From positions 1-6,467 of the forward strand of contig CAZYIW010000047.1 of the NCBI GenBank assembly GCA_964647705.1: a DNA stretch of 6,467 bases, read 5' to 3'. The notes under the pieces are model-generated. The model searched no databases. It was not told the origin of the DNA and worked only from the letters and a program-made list of their open reading frames with translations. The stretch comes from CAZYIW01 sp964647705 (GTDB taxonomy: Bacteria > Pseudomonadota > Gammaproteobacteria > PS1 > Pseudothioglobaceae). The position numbers and the translations under genes were made by a program. Positions 5,574 through 6,467 of this stretch are shown here, piece by piece (within the stretch, counting starts at the first letter, position 1; every line of letters starts with the position of its first letter).

Positions 5574-6191
5574 ATGTTTGCATTTGGTGAAAAAGTCATT
5601 GGTTATGATACACTCATGTTTAATGAGCGTGAAGTACGTGCCGCTGCAGGTATCGTATTTTTCTTTGCGTTTATGGCGTTTATGCATGGTTTTTTAACTG
5701 GTAATAATGAGCCAACCAAGTTAATGGTGTCAGTATTTTTGTTTGATTTCTTTATTAGGATTTTTATCAATCCTAAATATGCACCTTCAATGGTTTTAGG
5801 TCGTTGGATGGTGAATAATCAAAAGCCAGAATATACTGACGCTGCACCAAAAAGGTGGGCATGGTCTATAGGCTTTACCCTGGCAGTTATCATGTTTTAC
5901 TTGTTGGTATTAAATGAGATTAGAGGGCCAATTAATATTCTCACCTGTGCATTATGTCTAGGTTTATTATTCTTTGAGGCGGTATTTGGTATTTGTGCCG
6001 GCTGTAAGATTTATAACCTTGTGCATGATGAAAAAGTTAAACACTGTCCTGGCGAGGCTTGTGACTTAACTAGAGGCAGGGATGATATTCAAAATTTGAA
6101 TTTTTTGCAAAAATCTATATTCATCATTTCGGTTTTGATAATTTTTTATTTGGCTTTTGGCGATATTCTTACTTTTTTATTTTTGACTTAA
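5574..6191 (+). CDS. DUF4395-type integral membrane protein with cysteine pairs
   Basis: This 205-residue protein matches the DUF4395 pattern as I know it: FGEKVIGYD near the start, FNEREVRAAAGIVFF, a DFFIRIFINPKYAPS stretch, APKRWAWSIG, and FEAVFGICAGCKIY with a C-x-x-C. Probable membrane segments lie at about 22-41, 48-64, 96-114, 119-140 and 180-203. Three cysteine pairs are present: C125/C128 inside a membrane segment, C141/C144 at its end, and C158/C163 in the following hydrophilic loop (CPGEAC). The function of DUF4395 is not established. The CxxC beside a membrane helix, directly after a TlpA-like gene, suggests thiol or electron transfer across the membrane, but this is inference. The first ATG is used because family members begin with a similar FGEK stretch. 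The next gene starts four bases after the stop. Confidence 0.85.
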   Translation: MFAFGEKVIGYDTLMFNEREVRAAAGIVFFFAFMAFMHGFLTGNNEPTKLMVSVFLFDFFIRIFINPKYAPSMVLGRWMVNNQKPEYTDAAPKRWAWSIGFTLAVIMFYLLVLNEIRGPINILTCALCLGLLFFEAVFGICAGCKIYNLVHDEKVKHCPGEACDLTRGRDDIQNLNFLQKSIFIISVLIIFYLAFGDILTFLFLT

Positions 6192-6195
6192 AATT

Positions 6196-6467
6196 ATGAA
6201 AAATATAAAACTACTTTGGTCTATTATTATTCTGCTATTGGCTATTGTTATAGGTATTGGTTATCAATTTGTCGCAGGATCGGCCATTAAGGTAGAAGAT
6301 GGTCGAACTGCTATTGTTCTTACTAAGTCTGAGCGCAACTTTGTGCTTTCTGAGATGCGTGGCTTGTTGGGTCATATGCAGCAACTGATCAGTGCTGCTG
6401 CTGATAAAGACATTGATAGAACCATTAAAATTGCAAAAATTTTGATCGAAGATTCTAAAGGAGAAAC
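6196..6467 (+). CDS. Membrane-anchored protein, N-terminal part, possible periplasmic helical bundle
   Basis: An open frame from ATG 6196 runs off the right edge, giving 90 visible residues. Residues about 5-24 (KLLWSIIILLLAIVIGIGYQ) are a membrane anchor or uncleaved signal with no A-x-A site close behind it. The exported part reads KVEDGRTAIVLTKSERNFVL, then SEMRGLLGHMQQLISAAADK and a further helix, DIDRTIKIAKILIED. The pattern of E-R-x-x-V-L-x-E-M-R-x-x-L followed by A-x-x-x-D and a second amphipathic helix resembles small periplasmic four-helix proteins distantly like cytochrome c prime. The diagnostic C-terminal part, including any CxxCH haem site, is outside the window. It follows the DUF4395 gene by four bases, so the two are probably co-transcribed. 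The likeness is from pattern memory and is tentative. Confidence 0.75.
   Translation, partial: MKNIKLLWSIIILLLAIVIGIGYQFVAGSAIKVEDGRTAIVLTKSERNFVLSEMRGLLGHMQQLISAAADKDIDRTIKIAKILIEDSKGE

Noticed and set aside
6391..6405. Short GCT trinucleotide run
   Set aside because: It encodes three alanines in a helix of the last gene and is too short to be a meaningful repeat.

Overview
The window looks like chromosomal DNA of an AT-rich gammaproteobacterium. TrpC, KdsA, DapB and YciI all read as gammaproteobacterial-type housekeeping proteins. Together with a persulfide dioxygenase and several thiol-redox proteins, this is reminiscent of sulfur-oxidising lineages such as SUP05/Thioglobus and their symbiotic relatives. 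That placement is an inference from gene content and base composition, not from a marker gene. No RNA gene, CRISPR array, insertion sequence or phage gene is visible.

The window holds two divergent transcription units separated by about 80 bases (1588-1666). The leftward unit runs trpC (indole-3-glycerol phosphate synthase), an OsmC/YhfA-type thiol-dependent protein, a 76-residue three-helix membrane protein, and a secreted protein cut by the left edge. Its genes overlap or abut throughout, so it is probably one mRNA led by trpC.

The rightward unit starts with kdsA (class II, metal-dependent type KDO-8-phosphate synthase), then dapB, yciI, an ETHE1-like persulfide dioxygenase, an 81-residue unrecognised protein, and a secreted fusion of a catalytically degenerate alpha/beta-hydrolase-like domain with a TlpA-type thioredoxin. 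After a 47-base AT-rich spacer come a cysteine-rich DUF4395-type membrane protein and a membrane-anchored protein cut by the right edge. dapB is interrupted by 100 Ns (2835-2934). These are almost certainly a placeholder for a larger missing stretch that carries the catalytic motif.

The first half of the rightward unit is ordinary biosynthesis: KDO for lipopolysaccharide, and diaminopimelate/lysine. From 3325 onward the theme shifts to sulfur and thiol chemistry. The persulfide dioxygenase would act on glutathione persulfide in the cytoplasm. The TlpA fusion would act on disulfides in the periplasm, and the DUF4395 protein carries three cysteine pairs in or next to the membrane. The most interesting candidate for something undescribed is this 3325-6467 block, especially the hydrolase-like/TlpA fusion paired with the DUF4395 protein and the 81-residue protein. 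A joint function is inferred from adjacency and is not shown by the sequence.
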